This document shows, in pieces, positions 44,569-59,500 of a DNA stretch of 64,000 nucleotides (positions are counted from its first letter, which is position 1; each line of letters opens with the position of its first letter). Source of the DNA: Hanleya hanleyi. Lineage: Eukaryota; Mollusca; Polyplacophora; Lepidopleurida; Hanleyidae. A program made the translations under genes and the position numbers. The stretch is taken from positions 211,649 through 275,648 of the forward strand of contig JAVTVY010051539.1 of NCBI GenBank assembly GCA_036873755.1, written 5' to 3'. The notes beneath the pieces were generated by a model, which was not told the DNA's origin, did no database searches, and saw nothing but the letters and a program-made list of their open reading frames with translations.

Positions 44569-47500
44569 CTGAAAACACAACAGAATGTCTACATGTAGTA
44601 TGAACAGAAACATGAAAACACAACAGAATGTCTACATGTAGTATGAACTAGAATGTCTAGTATCGACAGAATCATATGAAATTTAAAATGCCAACTAACT
44701 GATTCAAGAGAGACTAAAGATCTAGAGCCAAATTTGGAGTACTGTCTGTAGCATGAACTTGTACTTTCTACAGTATGAACTTGTACTGTCTGGAGCATGA
44801 ACCTGTACTGTCTGCAGCATGAACCGGTACTGTCTGCAGAATGAACTTGTACTGTCTGCAGCATAAACTTGTACTGTCTGCAGCATGAACTTGTACTATC
44901 TGCAACAACAACTTGTACTGTTTGCAGCATGAACTTGTACTGTCTGCAGCATGAACCTGTACTGTCTGCAGTATAAAGTATAGTATAAAGTTTCACAGGG
45001 ACAGAGCCCATGATGAGGCAAAGGCCCCATTCATTTTAGGGTCAATGATCAACATAACTGTCAAGGGACAAAAAATCAGTAAATCATTGAAAACTGTTAT
45101 GGTTATGCTATAAGTACAGTTAAGAGATGTGGATTGTGACGGCAAAGAAGAAGCCTATTGGTTTTCCCCGTCGGTCAGTTTGTCTGTTTGGTATGTCGGT
45201 CCATCTTTGCTTGTTAACACAATATCTTTTGAAGGATATTATGAAATTAGGCTTTATAAATTCATATAACATATGCAACTGGTGATGGGTCAGTAGCCTA
45301 GTGAAGATGACTGCCCTTGATCTATTTTATCTTGGTCGAATTTGACTATTGTTGATAACTTTTGAAGAATTACATCTAGGCTCTCCAAATTCGTAAGACA
45401 TGCAAATGGTGATTGACTGAAAGCATTTTCCAATTTGACTGACCTTGGCTTTTCAAATTTACACTACAGTACATATGCAACCGGTGATTAATTAGGAGTC
45501 TACTTAAGTTGATTGACCTCGACCTATTTCATCAAGGTAAAATTCTAGTTAACACAATATGTTTTAAAGGCATACACAAGCATATATTGACGCCCATAAG
45601 ACTCTTGTTACCAGAAGCAAAGGTAATATTGTGCAGACGGGGAACTATGGCTAGATTGTAGTAGAATATATTACTGAGTGATGATGTAGTTCAATACCTG
45701 GTTTCTCTCTGGGATATGTATTATACTCCGTACAGCATCTGTGTGCCCCATATTGGTTTGAATTAACCTGTATTCCTCAGGATCATATACCCTGCAAAAG
45801 TTGAATACACAAAATACCTGTTAGACAACTGTTGAATACAGATTGGAGTGGATCTTTAATGTTATTGACTCCCCAGCAATAACATACCGAAGGCTGCAGA
45901 TACTGAGGGTTGGGTTCGTCAAAGTGTTTTGTATGAAAAATTTGAATGAAAACACAAATCTTTTATTTGATTCGTCAAATGATACCACAATGTAGATTCT
46001 TTGTTGAAATTATCAACATATTTCATCATACAAATTTTTATTTGCAGTTAATTTTATACTCTCAAACTATAATTTATTGTGCTTAATTGCTCAATTATTG
46101 GATAAATGTTTACACATATACCACATTTTCACCTGTGAAAGTACACATTTTCTGTTCTCATGGCAATTATGTGAATAAAAAATCGATTTTCCTCATGTTC
46201 ACATTTACCGGCATTTCTATGAAGAAAACGAATTTTTGATATTTAATCGCCTAATTGAGGACCCTATTGGGATTTATAAGCATATAGAGAAATATCTAAA
46301 ACAAAAACAACCCAATTAATTTGTTTTTTTCTGCTGATAAACACTACAGGTATTCACAGTATGTCCCCGGCAAAATGTTTGCCCCACGAGCCACCTTGCT
46401 GTCAGAAAATATGTACGCAATTTTTGGGTTGAAAATTTTGTGACAACTGGTGGCTGAAAAGCAGACACCATGCCAGACACCATGGTCTATTCCCTGTCCC
46501 TTAGATATATTGTTTACAAGGGACTGTCACTGCTATTCACATTTTAACCTTGTGACCTTTGAAAATAGGTCAAGGTCAGTCCTGAGTGACCTTGACCTAG
46601 AAGCCCCCATGAGACAGCACTATGTTCCAAAGAAGGCTCTAGCCCTCTATATTATAGAGATATTGCATTCACAGCATTTGGGACAGACGGATGAACAAAC
46701 AGCATATCCATATCACCCTGCCCCAGTGGGGTGACAATAATCTGCAAATCCACATGATTTTGTCTGTCCATGATAAGAACTATGGAATCCTGGAGACTCC
46801 ACTTTGGTCATTTGGAAGCAGTGTAATACATAGAAACAAACTTTTTGTAGTTTAACTTCCATTCATATATGATTACATTTTGCCAGATTGGTGTAATCAG
46901 GTATTTCAAAAGCTGATGGCACTGCAGGCATATATATATATATATTGAACTACATTCATAATAAGAAAGCCCATGGCTCACCTGATGACATTTTGTATAC
47001 CAGCGATGATAGAGCCATTGATGGAGTCTGTACATAGACAGCACACACCAGCCTGAGCAGTCAGAATCTGCTCACATTCATTCATACCATCACCAGCCTG
47101 TACAAACAGAGAATGATCAATTGTTAAACAACTGATATCATTTCAGACATTTGTTTGTATTGAATGTACTAATCCAATACTAATCATTATGCCTTATCCA
47201 TATACTAATCATTATGACTATAACTCAAATACTAATCATAATGATGACTAATCTGTATACTAATCATTATCATTATGACTAATCCAATACTAGTCATTAT
47301 GGCTAATCCATTTACTAATCATTATGACTATACCAAAATACTAATCACAATGTCTAATCTGTATAATAATCATTATGACTATTAAATCTATATACTAATC
47401 ATCATGACTAATCCATATAGTAATCATTATGGTTCTCCCATACATCAATCATAGTGACTCGTCCATATACTAATAATGATTACTTACACATATATGCTAA

Positions 47501-50500
47501 TAATGATGACTCATCCATATACTAATCATGACTCACACATGTGTTAATCGTGAGGATTCACCCACAAACATATCAGGGTGAGTCACCCTGATTAGTACAA
47601 ACGAGTGCTCATTCACCCCCATGGCTCATTCACCCCCATGGGTTCATTCACCCCCATGGGTTAGTTTATAGGGATAGGTAGATCGTGTGCCCTTTCTATG
47701 CTACTCATTGCGCACTACTCATCGCGCATGCGCAGTCGACCCACTCTACTGTAGGGTGCAAGCCTGGCCTATGGAATTTCAGATAGGGAATACCCCAGGT
47801 CTCTCGCCCCACCCTATCCCGCGCCACACCTATAGGGATAGGGAGATCACATGCCCTTTCTATTCTACTACTCTTCGCGCATGCGCAGTCGACCCATCCT
47901 ACTGTAGGGTGCAAGCCTGGCCCATGGAATCTCAGGTAGCGAAAACCCCAGGTCTCTCATCCCACCCTATCCTGCGCCACACCTATGCGACCCGCTGTGC
48001 AGTGAGTAAAGCGGAGGAGGAGGAGTAGGACAGTAAAGCGGAGGAGGAGGAGGAGTAGGACACGCCACGGATTATACTAGGGAGATGTATGTGGGTGAAT
48101 TCTCATGAATAGTGTTTGTGTGAATCATCATAGTATATGGGTGAGTCATCATTATCAGTGGGTAAGTCATTATTAGTATATGGGTGAGTCATCATTATCA
48201 GTGGGTAAGTCATTATTAGTATATGGGTGAGTCATCATCAGTGGGTAAGTCATTATTAGTATATGGGTGAGTCATTATCAGTGGTTAAGTCATTATTAGT
48301 ATATGGGTGAGTCACTATAATTGTATATCATTCAATCACATAGAGGGCTAATCATGATGACTCACCCATATACTAGAGAGAGAGAGAATTGAGGTTTAAT
48401 GTCGCCTTCAGCAATTGCTTTCTAGCAACGATCAAACAAAATTCTAAGTATTCTAACAAAAACACAGGAAGGAAGCAATCAGAGATTGCTCAATTGTATG
48501 CCCCCCCATCCGCTTTAATCCGACACTGCCCCGCCATTGTTCTGTTGTTTATTGGTTGGTGGAGGCCTAATTTGGATAATTATAAAAATTCTCTTTCAGT
48601 CACTTTTTTTGCCATGCCTCACACAATACATATTCCAAGTATCAACTAACAAGTGATAAAACGATGTTTCAATGCAAGATGGTCACCAGGGCTTTCGCCA
48701 AATCCAAAAATGTGACCTGGTTATGAGACCTACATTCCTTGGGAGTATATTGTGGTGAAATTATGATTTTTGGGGCAATTTCATACTTCAGGACCTATGT
48801 TGTCTGCTTTGGAATGTAGAATAACATATAATATAGCCATTTTCCTGGTCCAAATCGGTTATGGACCGAGATCCAGCCTGGACAAATAAATATATCCCAT
48901 TCACTTAGGTTTGATAAACAAAGGGCCATAACTCTTGAAAATATAACCGAAAGCAGAGAAACTTCACGCTGCATACCAATGGGTCACTGACCACATATCA
49001 TGCAAATTTCATACTTGTCCATACAATATTAACCGAGATCCAGCCCTACAAGTCTCAATTCACAAAGATTTGAAGAAAAAAGGGCCATAACTCTTGAAAA
49101 TATACGCGAAATTTGGAGAAACTTCACGCTGCACAACTACAGGGCACTGACCACATATCCTGCAAATTTCATAATTGTCCATAAAATATTAACCGAGATC
49201 CAGCCTGGACAAGTCCCAATTTACAAAGATTTGAAGAAAAAAGGGCCATAACTCTTGAAAATATAAGCGAAATTTGGAGAAACTTCACGCTGCACAACTA
49301 CAGGGCACTGACCACATATCCTGCAAATTTCATAGTTGTCCATAAAATATTAACCGAGATCCAGCCTGGACAAGTCGCAATTTACAAAAAAATTTGAAGA
49401 AAAAAGGGCCATAACTCTTGAAAATATATGCGAAACGCGGAGAAACTTCACGCTGCACAACTACAGGGCACTGACAACATATCCTGCAAATTTCAAAATT
49501 GTCCATACAATATTAACCGAGATCTAGCCTGGACAAGTCCCAATTTACAAAAAAATTGAAGAAAAAAGGGCCATAACTCTTGAAAATATATGCGAAACGC
49601 GGAGAAACTTCACGCTGCACAACTACAGGGCACTGACAACATATCCTGCAAATTTCAAAGTTGTCCATACAATATTAACCGAGATCCAGCCCGGACAAGT
49701 CCCAATTCACGGAGAATTCAGGAACGAAGGGCCATAACTCTTGAAAATATAAGCGAAACGTAGGTGAAACTTTACGCTGCACAACTGTGGGGCACTGACC
49801 ACATATCATGCAAATTTCATACTTGTCCATACAATATTAACCAAGATCCAGCCCGGACAAGTCTCATTCATAGTGATTCAAGAAAAAGGGCCATAACTCT
49901 TGAAAATTATACCGGAACTCGGAAAAAACTCAACACTGCACATCTACGAGGCACTGGCCACATTCCATGCAAGTTTCAATCTCGTCCATCAAATATTAAG
50001 CGAGATATTGCGCGGACAAGAAATTCGGACGGACAGACGGACAGATGGACAGACGGACGGACAAAGCGATTGCTATATGCCCCCCCTCTAGTTAGAGGGG
50101 GGGCATAATAAGTCAACCCAGCAATCCAGAAGTAATCAACACAACACACCAAAAGACATGCACATACATTAAAACTTATGCAACAAATTGATTTCTTTCA
50201 TATAACCTAAAATAATCTTCTTTTTCCCCCCCGACTAAAAACATCTTCTAAAGTAGCTGCTTGATAAAGAGAATCCATACGGTCGATCAGAATATGTTTC
50301 ACTGTGAGATATTCATAGCATGGAATACACCTTGGGGCCCGATTCCTTTTTTAGTAAATGTTCAGAAGTTAATTGGATATGCCGGATTCTACATCGTCTG
50401 ATCATGGCTTGATCGAAACGGTTCTAGCTACTCAGATGCATATATCCTACAGTTTTTTTGCAACTCATGAAGTTTGTTATTATCCCAAGCATCCCATAAA

Positions 50501-53500
50501 GATTGAAAAAGCTTTCTCACATAAGCACAGATAGAGGGTCTGAAATCGCTATATGAGATTCCAACAGGATCAACATCATTAACTAAGGCTTCCATAGCCA
50601 TTTCATCAGCTTCAGTATTTCATTTGATGCCAAAGTGGCTAGGCACCCAACAAAACACATCAATCTTTTGATGAAATCTACGATCATATAAATGTAGAAT
50701 GTTCAAAATGGTTGGGTGAGTTGAAGTTTCATTCTCAATCTCTTGGAAGGCTGAATGACTGTGAATCTGAGAATATGACATATTTTCCTCCTATAGTAGA
50801 CCATGATGACTCGCCCATTACTAATCATGAGGATTCATCCTTATCAGAATGCCCATATACTAATCATGACTTACCTATAAAATATATATACTAATGCCGT
50901 TTAGAAAGTAGGTAACATTTATTTCCAATTATTTGTAGGATGTCACTTCCTTGATAAAGCACAAATACTAGTGCTGGATGGGTCAGCCCCATGTGAGACT
51001 CGAACCCGCGCTCTCATAGTTTGGCACCAAATCGCCAGCAGTAACCTACTTTCTAAATGGCATTAGTATAAATATAATATCAGCTCTAGGAGCCATGCCA
51101 TTATTCAGTCTATCATAGGGGTAGTAAATTTACTTAATCTAGACTCCGGTGTCCGAACTTCCGCTTGGAAGCTGAGGTGGCCGAGTGGTCTAGGGCACTT
51201 GCATTTACTGCTGGCGATTTTGTGCCAAACTCTGAGGACGTGGGTTCGAGTCTCGCATGGGACTGACCCATCCAGTACTGGTATTTGTGCTTTATCAAGA
51301 AAGTGACAACCTAAAAATATTGGATATAAATGTTACCTATAAAAGCCTATATCCTGATTAACTGTCTACTGTTCATACAGACGTACTACTCACCCATATT
51401 CTAATGGTAGTGTCCTCTGACCCAGTGATCCATTTGTTTTTCACCTTGTTCCACTTGATACAGGTGATATCACCTTCATGACCCTGTAGGGTGTTTACAA
51501 GGCTCATTTTGGAGCCAACCACAGAAAACTTCCTGATGTACACCATCTTGTCAGCCGAAGCATAGGCAAACTCATTCCTGAAATATATAGGTACAACAGT
51601 TGAGGATGAGAGAGATTCTGCTACCCTTCCTTGGGGAATTTGTAATAAACAAGGGAGTGAGTAGGATTTAAGGGCGGCGTCTTGAAATTAGAGCGGGAGT
51701 TGCTTAATATGAATAGCATATGTCAGTTATCCAAATGGTATACACTGCATGTCCAGTTTAGTGTTCTTAGCTGGATGAAGTGGAGTTCCAATTGGAATGG
51801 CATATGCCATATACATGTATAAAGCCATCATATATCTGCTGAGATCTGAAACATTTGCCAGGAAATTAAATGGAGTTCCAACTCGCCACACCATGCTATT
51901 CTGTTTGAAATGGCTTATGCCAGTTCCATGCATGCCCCAATTTCACGAAGCTCCCTAACATAGCTTTAAACAAATATTTCAGTCATATCACAACGGTGCT
52001 AACTTGCTACAGAGCAGTCTTGATGTGAAACGTGGGGCAAACTACCATTTTGCTCGTTGACGTACCCTTATCTCTTTACTGTGAATACCTGTGGTGTTTA
52101 TCAATAACTACCAAACTTGGGTAGTTGTCAATTTACATTTTTCTCTACCATGTCTACATGCTCGTCCATCTAAGAAGGGTTCACAAGTTGATGATAAAAT
52201 AACAATACGAAGCTGCACACTGAAAACACCGTGGCTCTGGGTGGCAGCCATTCTTAATGTATTCAATTTGAACCGTACTAATTTGAAGACGTCGGGAAGC
52301 AGTCAAGTGACAAATATACAGATTATTGAAAATTTTGCAATTAGAAATGGCCCCTAAGTGTTCTGTCCAATCAGAGAAAACGACAATCATTAGTTGTCTC
52401 TTGATGTATCGATGATGTATACCAAGCATCATACTGAACACTTGAAACTATCAAAGGATATAGATCATCAATAATTTTACATGAATTAAATATGACTGCC
52501 AAGGTTTCCATCCAATCAGAGAAAACGGTTCTGTCATTCATTGTTAGTCTCTTGATGTATTAATGATGTATGTAAAGTCTTGCATCACTTGAACAGTACC
52601 AGAGGTATAGATTTTGCATAAATTAAAGATGGCAATCATGTTTTCCATATTATCGGAGAAACTGGTTGTTATTTATTGTAGTTTCTTGATGTATCGATGA
52701 TTTATGTTTTCATACGCTAATGAAGCACAAAAACGGTATCAAAGCTATAGATCATTAAGATTCTGCATGAATTAAAAATGATCCCCAAGATTTCCACCCA
52801 ATCAGAGAAACTAGTTCTGTCATTCATTGTAAATCTCTTGATGCATCGATGATGTATACCAAATTTTACATCAAGCACTTGGACGGTATCAAAGATAGAG
52901 ATCATTAATGATTTTGTATAAAGTAAATATGACTGCCCATCCTTCCTGCCACTCAGAGGAACTGATGTGGTTATTCATTGCAAGTCTCTTGATACATCGA
53001 TACTGTATACCAAGTTTCGTATAAAACACTTGAATGGTATCAGAGATATAAATCATTAAAGATTTTGCATAAATGCAAGTTTGATGTCCCTAGGGTAAGT
53101 CATTCTAAAGATATCTTGGTAACGAGAAAGCTGTGATGGTTTCGCATAAATTAAAGATGACCGCCAAAGTTTTCACCTAATCTGGGCCAGATTCCATAGG
53201 GTTCTGGGTCACGGGCATATGGATGTGCACTGCAAGTCTAGTGTGCCTAGGGTGAGTCGTTCTAAAGATAACTTGGTAATGAGAAAGTTGTGATGGACAG
53301 ACAGACGGACATACATGACGACAACAAGACCCTTCGGTCAAATTTTGGCAGAGGGGTAAAAACGCCTTGTCTTTATAGAAGTGCCGGTAAATGAGAGCAA
53401 TGAGAGCAAAATCAATTTTTTTTATCTATAGAACTGCCATCAGAACATGAAAAGTGTGCTTCTCAGATGACAATGTAGCATGTGTTAAAATTCAGTGCAA

Positions 53501-56500
53501 TAATCGAGTGATCAAACACTACAAACTGAGAGTACAAAATTGACTACAGATAAAACGTGAGGGTGAGATACTCAAAACCCCTCACCTTCCTCTAAGTAAT
53601 TGAAAAATATGATGGGAATATGCCAAATATTATGGCTATATTTACTAAGCATCCAAAATTGTTGTTTTTATAGACCATACTATTTATTTTGCAGATGTAT
53701 CTGCTAGGTGACATTCAATCATATATCACAAAATCATAGATTATTACACCCAAAAAGGGGCATAACTCTGTAAAATACGGGCAGAGACAAATAATTTTTT
53801 GTGTTTTTGGTAGCTGTACCAAACACAGTTCTTCAGATGTAACTTATTACATTCAAGCATATCCAACATTAGTACACCCGGAACGGGCTATAACTCCGTA
53901 GAATAATGGCCGAGATGGTTAATTTCTGTGCAATTCTAGAATACAACTGGATAATAAGTTTCCAAAATTTAGTAGCTGTACCGAACACAGATCTGCAGAT
54001 ATAACTGGTTACATTCAACCATATATCTATCACAAATCAGAGATTATTACATCCGAAAATGAGCACAACTTTGTAGGCATCTAGAATACGAGATAAATAA
54101 GTTCCCTCCTAATTGGAAGCTGTAACAAACACAGTTAATTAGTTAGAACTGGTTACATTCAAACATATATCACAGTATCAGAGATTATTACACCCGAGAA
54201 GGGGCATAACTCTGTGAAATAATGTCTGGGGCAACTCATTTTTTGTAGGCTTCTAGGATACAACTAGATAAATAAGTAGTAGCTGTATAACAAACAGTTC
54301 TGCAGATATAACTGGTTATATTCAAGCATATATCACAAAATCAAACATCAATACAATGACTGTTATACCGATCACTTACAGAGCCTACTGCTTGCATTGA
54401 ACCAAATGACAATCAAAAAATCATGGCAGGCTACATGTACACTCTTGCAAAACAAAAAACCTTAGCATTTCACATAATTTAGACAAAAATTAATATTTCA
54501 TCTCATAAATAGCACGTACTTCCTCTAATAATGAGAAACATGTATATCAAGTTTCATAATCATTGATTGACAGCAAACTTTCTATGTACATGTACACTTT
54601 TGCTGAACATAAAATCTAATCTAACCAAATGACAATCAAAAAATCATGGCAGGCTACATGTACACTCTTGCGATACAAAAAACCTTATCATTTCACATAA
54701 TTTAGACAAAAATTAATATTTCACGCCATGAATAGCACAGGAACATCCTTTAATCATAAGAAACATGTGTACCAAGTTTCATAATCATCCAGCAAGAGGT
54801 GACAAATGCAGCAAACTTTCTATGTACAGGTGTTCCTACGAAGTAGGCTACCATTTGCAAATTGTCCAGTAGTCAGCGAGTCCATCCGAATTCTTTCGTC
54901 GACAAAATAAGGAGAACCGTTTACATTAGAACCTTGATTTTTGGCATGAACGTGCATTAGGAGACTGTTACCAGCAAGTTCTGAGTTGACCTGCTTTTGA
55001 TGAACATTTCTGGTGATTTTGATGAAAATCACAGGTGATTCTGACTTGTGACCACGCTCATCTTAATATAGGCAGGATTTCAACTTGGAGGTGGTGGGAT
55101 TTCCAAGAATTCAGTGTAAGTCAGAGTCCTGATGCCTACCCTTCTTCGTAGGTCCTGTGACGTTAGACACAATGCCATGTGCACTTTTGGTAAACAAAAA
55201 ACTTATCATCAAATTTTAACATTGGAGCACCCTCTAGAAACCCCTGGGGTAGTACCATAACTGATCCCCTAGTGGAATACCCACCTCCTATATTTTTTAT
55301 TATTTTTTACTTTTCTGAAATTTCCTTGATTTGTTTTGAATTTGTTTTTACCAAAAAACCGAATCAAAAGATGTAAAGGTGTGATATAAGTTTTGTATAA
55401 TATAAGTGTATCACCTTGCTTTTGATCACTGTGATGTGAAAAAAACTTACGCCACTGGGTTGTAATCCATATCAAGAATAACTCCATCACACGCCAATTC
55501 TGCTGTATCAAAATTAGCCACAGATCCTGACCCAATAGACCTATATGTATCGTGTAACCTGTAAAACAAAGATGCCAAATAGAAATCATTGCTTACCAAC
55601 CTCATATACTCATTTTCTTTATCAATAAGGAAAGATGGCCAAACTTACAAATAGTAAAATATCAAATTTGAGAATTCTGTGTTACAGGAATTGTTCTACT
55701 CACCTGCCATTCTCCACATCCCAGATACATATTCTTCTATCCCATCCTCCACTGAGCTGAAATCAATACCACAAATTATTTAATTACACCTCTCTTTTTA
55801 TTATTTCATCTTTTTTTGTAACTTCAGAGGGCATTGGGGTAGCCATCCACAAAACCAGTGTGTTTTAAAGAGAATTCAATCAAACACGAGGAACTTCTCC
55901 CCCCCCCCCCCACAAACCTCTAAACTTCTTCTCTCCCACCCCTACAGTGAGGCACGATTCCTCCTCCCAAATCCCTACACGGAGTCACTTTTTCTCCTCC
56001 CCCATGTACACTGAGGCAATTTTCCTCTCCTTCATCCCCTACACTGAGGCACTTCTATCCCCCATGCCCTACACTGAGGCACTTCTCTCCCCCACCCCCA
56101 CACTGAAATATGTCTCTCCCCCACCCCCTAAATTTATCCTCCCTCTGGTGAATATTTCATTTACTCCTTAGGCTAGAGAACTTTCCAAACTATCCAAGAG
56201 AATGCAAACACAATTTGATTGGTTGCCTGACAACATCATATTGTTCGAAAGTATTTTTCTATTGATTATGTCAATTTTTCTTCCCAATTTTTTCCCCTCA
56301 AATAACTGAGAATCACATCTTAGAATAAGCTTCAGGCATTTCTCCACTCCCCACTCCCGACACTGAGGCATTTCTCTCCCCCCCCCCTACACTGAGACAG
56401 TTCTACTCCCCCCGCCCCCCACTCAGGCACTTCTCCTCCCCCGCACGCCCTGTACTGAGGCATTTCTCTCCTCACCTACACTGAGGCACTCCTCTCTCCC

Positions 56501-59500
56501 ACCCCTACACTGAGGCACTTCTCCTCTCTCCCACCTCCTACACTGAGACACATCTCCTCTCCCCACCCCGTACACTGAGACACTTCTTTCCCCCACCCCT
56601 ACACTGAGACACTTCTACTACCCCCACCCCGCACTCATGCACTTCTCTTCCCCCGCACTCCCTGTACTGAGGCATTCCTCTCCTCACCTCCTACACTGAG
56701 GCACTCCTCCCTCCCACCCCTACACTGAGGCATTTCTCCTCTCTCTCACCTCCTACACTGAGACACATCTCCTCTCCCCCTACACTGAGGCACTTCTTTA
56801 CCCCACCCCTACACTGGAGACACTTCTACTCCCCCACCCCGCACTCAGGCACTTCTCCTCCCCCGCACTCCCTGTACTGAGGCATTCCTCTCCTCACCTC
56901 CTACACTGAGGCACTCCCCTCCCCCACCCCTACACTGAGGCACTTCTCTCCCCCACCCATACAGAGACAATTCTACTCCCCTCCCACCCCCACACTGAGA
57001 CACTTTTACCCCCTCCCCCCTCTACACTGAGGTACCTGTCCTCTCCCCACCCCCTACACTGAAGCACTTCTCTTGTCCCCCACCCCCACAGTGAGACACT
57101 TCTACTCCCTACCCCAAGCTGTGCTGAGGCACTTCTCTCCCCCATGCCCTACTCTGAGGCACTTTTCCTCTCCCTCGCCCTCACACTGAGACAGGTCTCT
57201 CCCCCACCCCCTAAATTTATCCTCCCTCTGAAGAATTTTTTAGTTACTTCTAAGGCTAGAGAAATTTCCAAACTATACAAGAAAATGCAAACACAATTTG
57301 ATTGGTTGCCCTGATAACATCATATTGTTCAAAGGTATTTTCTTTCGATTATGTCAATTTTTCTTCTCAATTTTTTCCCCTCAAATAACTGAGTATCACC
57401 TCTTAAAATCAGCTTGTTTCATTCACGGAAAGTGCAGATTATAACAAACAAGTTTCAAGGTCCCTTCAGTTTGAATTTACAACATTATCCTTTGGAGGGA
57501 AGTAGGCTCAAAATGATCCCAATAAGAGGACAGGGTGCTTCCCAAGGCCAGTGGTTGAAGGGAATTATATATACAGGCTGTAGAGAGAAAAGCTGATCAT
57601 ACCACATATGTACTGTTCTGTCCGTGTTCTCGTCCTATTACCACCAGACTTGTCACACAGCTCATGTGCTCTGATAGCACGTACTTACAGATGAAACCTG
57701 CCACACGATTGGTCACTGAGTCACTCTCCTACAACGGTTACCATGGTATCATATAATAATAATACTGCAAATGATCAACTTTTCATTTTTGTTTCAATTC
57801 AATGAAAATACTGTTTAACACTAGTAAATTACTATGTTCTTGCCAAATGAAAATGACAGCAAATGGCTTTCCCACAACAAAGAATTTTGATTTTCTTCAT
57901 TTCTCCTTTGTATTCAAACTGGTCCAATATATTCAGTTCAGTTATGTACAAGAGAAATTGTTGACCCAAACTTAAAATAAAATTTGTGTAATTTTATACA
58001 GTTTAGAGGCAAGAGATCGCTGTATTGTAATCTTTTAGCTTTTTCATGTTTATCTTTCATTGAAACTGGTGAATGAATATTCAGTTCGGCAAAGTAGGTA
58101 ATATAACTGGAAGACCCAATCTTACATTTGTATTTGTATTATTCTGGGGCAAGAGATCAGAGTCTTGATCGAGAAGTATTGCATATTTTCTGATTAAAGC
58201 TTCTAAATCTTGAGGCTTCATGTTCTTCAGGACACTGACAGCAGCATCATCAAACCCCCAAACATCTGAAAAAACATGCAGGGAAAGTGTGCAATTATAT
58301 AGAATTATAGGAACATGCACTACAAGTGACATCTCAGTTACCAAGACCATATAGTTGGGACATATAATTATGCGACTTCTGGATACCCTAATACTTTCTC
58401 TCAATTACATTATAAATTGATATACTTTGACAGCTTCAAATGTCAATTTGATCAAATATTTCCTATGACCAAGGGATCTATCTCTTTATAGTGTCCTTCA
58501 CCCTTGGGATCTATCTCTTTATAGTGTTCTTCACCCTTTGGAACGCTCTCTCTATAGTGTCCTTCAATCTTCGGATCTATCTCTGTATAGTGTCCTTCAC
58601 CCTTGGGATCTATCTCTCTATAGTGTCCTTCACTCTTTGTATCTATCTGTCTATAGTGTCCTTCACCCTTGGGATCCATCTCTCTATAGTGTCCTTTGCC
58701 CTTTGGATCACTCTATGGGTCCTTCACTCTTCGGATCTATCTCTCCGTAGTGTCCTTCACTCTTGGGATCACTCTCTCTATAGTGTCCTTCACCCTTCGG
58801 ATCTATCTCTCTATAGTGTCCTTCACCCTTGGGATCTCTCTCTATAGTGTCTTTCACCCTGGAGATCCATCTCTCTATAGTGTCCTTCACCCTTGGGATC
58901 CATCTCTCTATAGTGTCCTTCGCCCTTCGGATCTATCTCTCTATAGTGTCCTTCGCCCTTGAGATCTATCTCTCTATAGTGTCTTTCACACTTGGAATCT
59001 ATCCCTCTATAGTGTCCTTCACCCTTGGGACAATACACTGAGATGGATTCTAAAGTGAGTGAGTAGGATGTAAAGTTACTTTCATCAATTTTTCAGTCAT
59101 ATCACGATGGTGTGGTCTCAATGCCTCTATTTTATAGAAAAGAAGTACCAGGCCAAAGGTATACATTATCCTGACATCAGACCAATCAGTTCTAGATCTA
59201 TCTTCTTAATGCCGAGCACCAAGTGAGGAAGCAACAATTTCCATTCTTCAAGTCTTTGGTGGATTCTGAGTGAACATACATCAAATGATTTAGTTTAACA
59301 AATGTCTTATCTTACTTGGACTGTATTTACAATTTACAAGCCCACAAGTGATCAAATTTCCCTGCTCGGGAATTACGAATTTTCTATTGAAAGACTGGTA
59401 CCCTCTCGAAAGGCTATTATTGCTGCAGGTGGAGATCCTCATATTAAGATTCTCTGCATGTCCAATCAAAATGCAAGGTCTACTGATACACATAAAAACA

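Noticed and set aside
47160..48370. CRISPR-like array
   Set aside because: Units are degenerate and contiguous without unique spacers, and the genome is eukaryotic.
51171..51265. Functional tRNA-Leu/Ser
   Set aside because: Box A and B are good but the acceptor stem does not pair and a SINE-like body follows, with an inverted copy nearby.
58452..59038. A coding 11-residue repeat protein (EGHYREIDPKG)
   Set aside because: Frame is broken by indels between units, and + strand frames are equally open; treated as a minisatellite.
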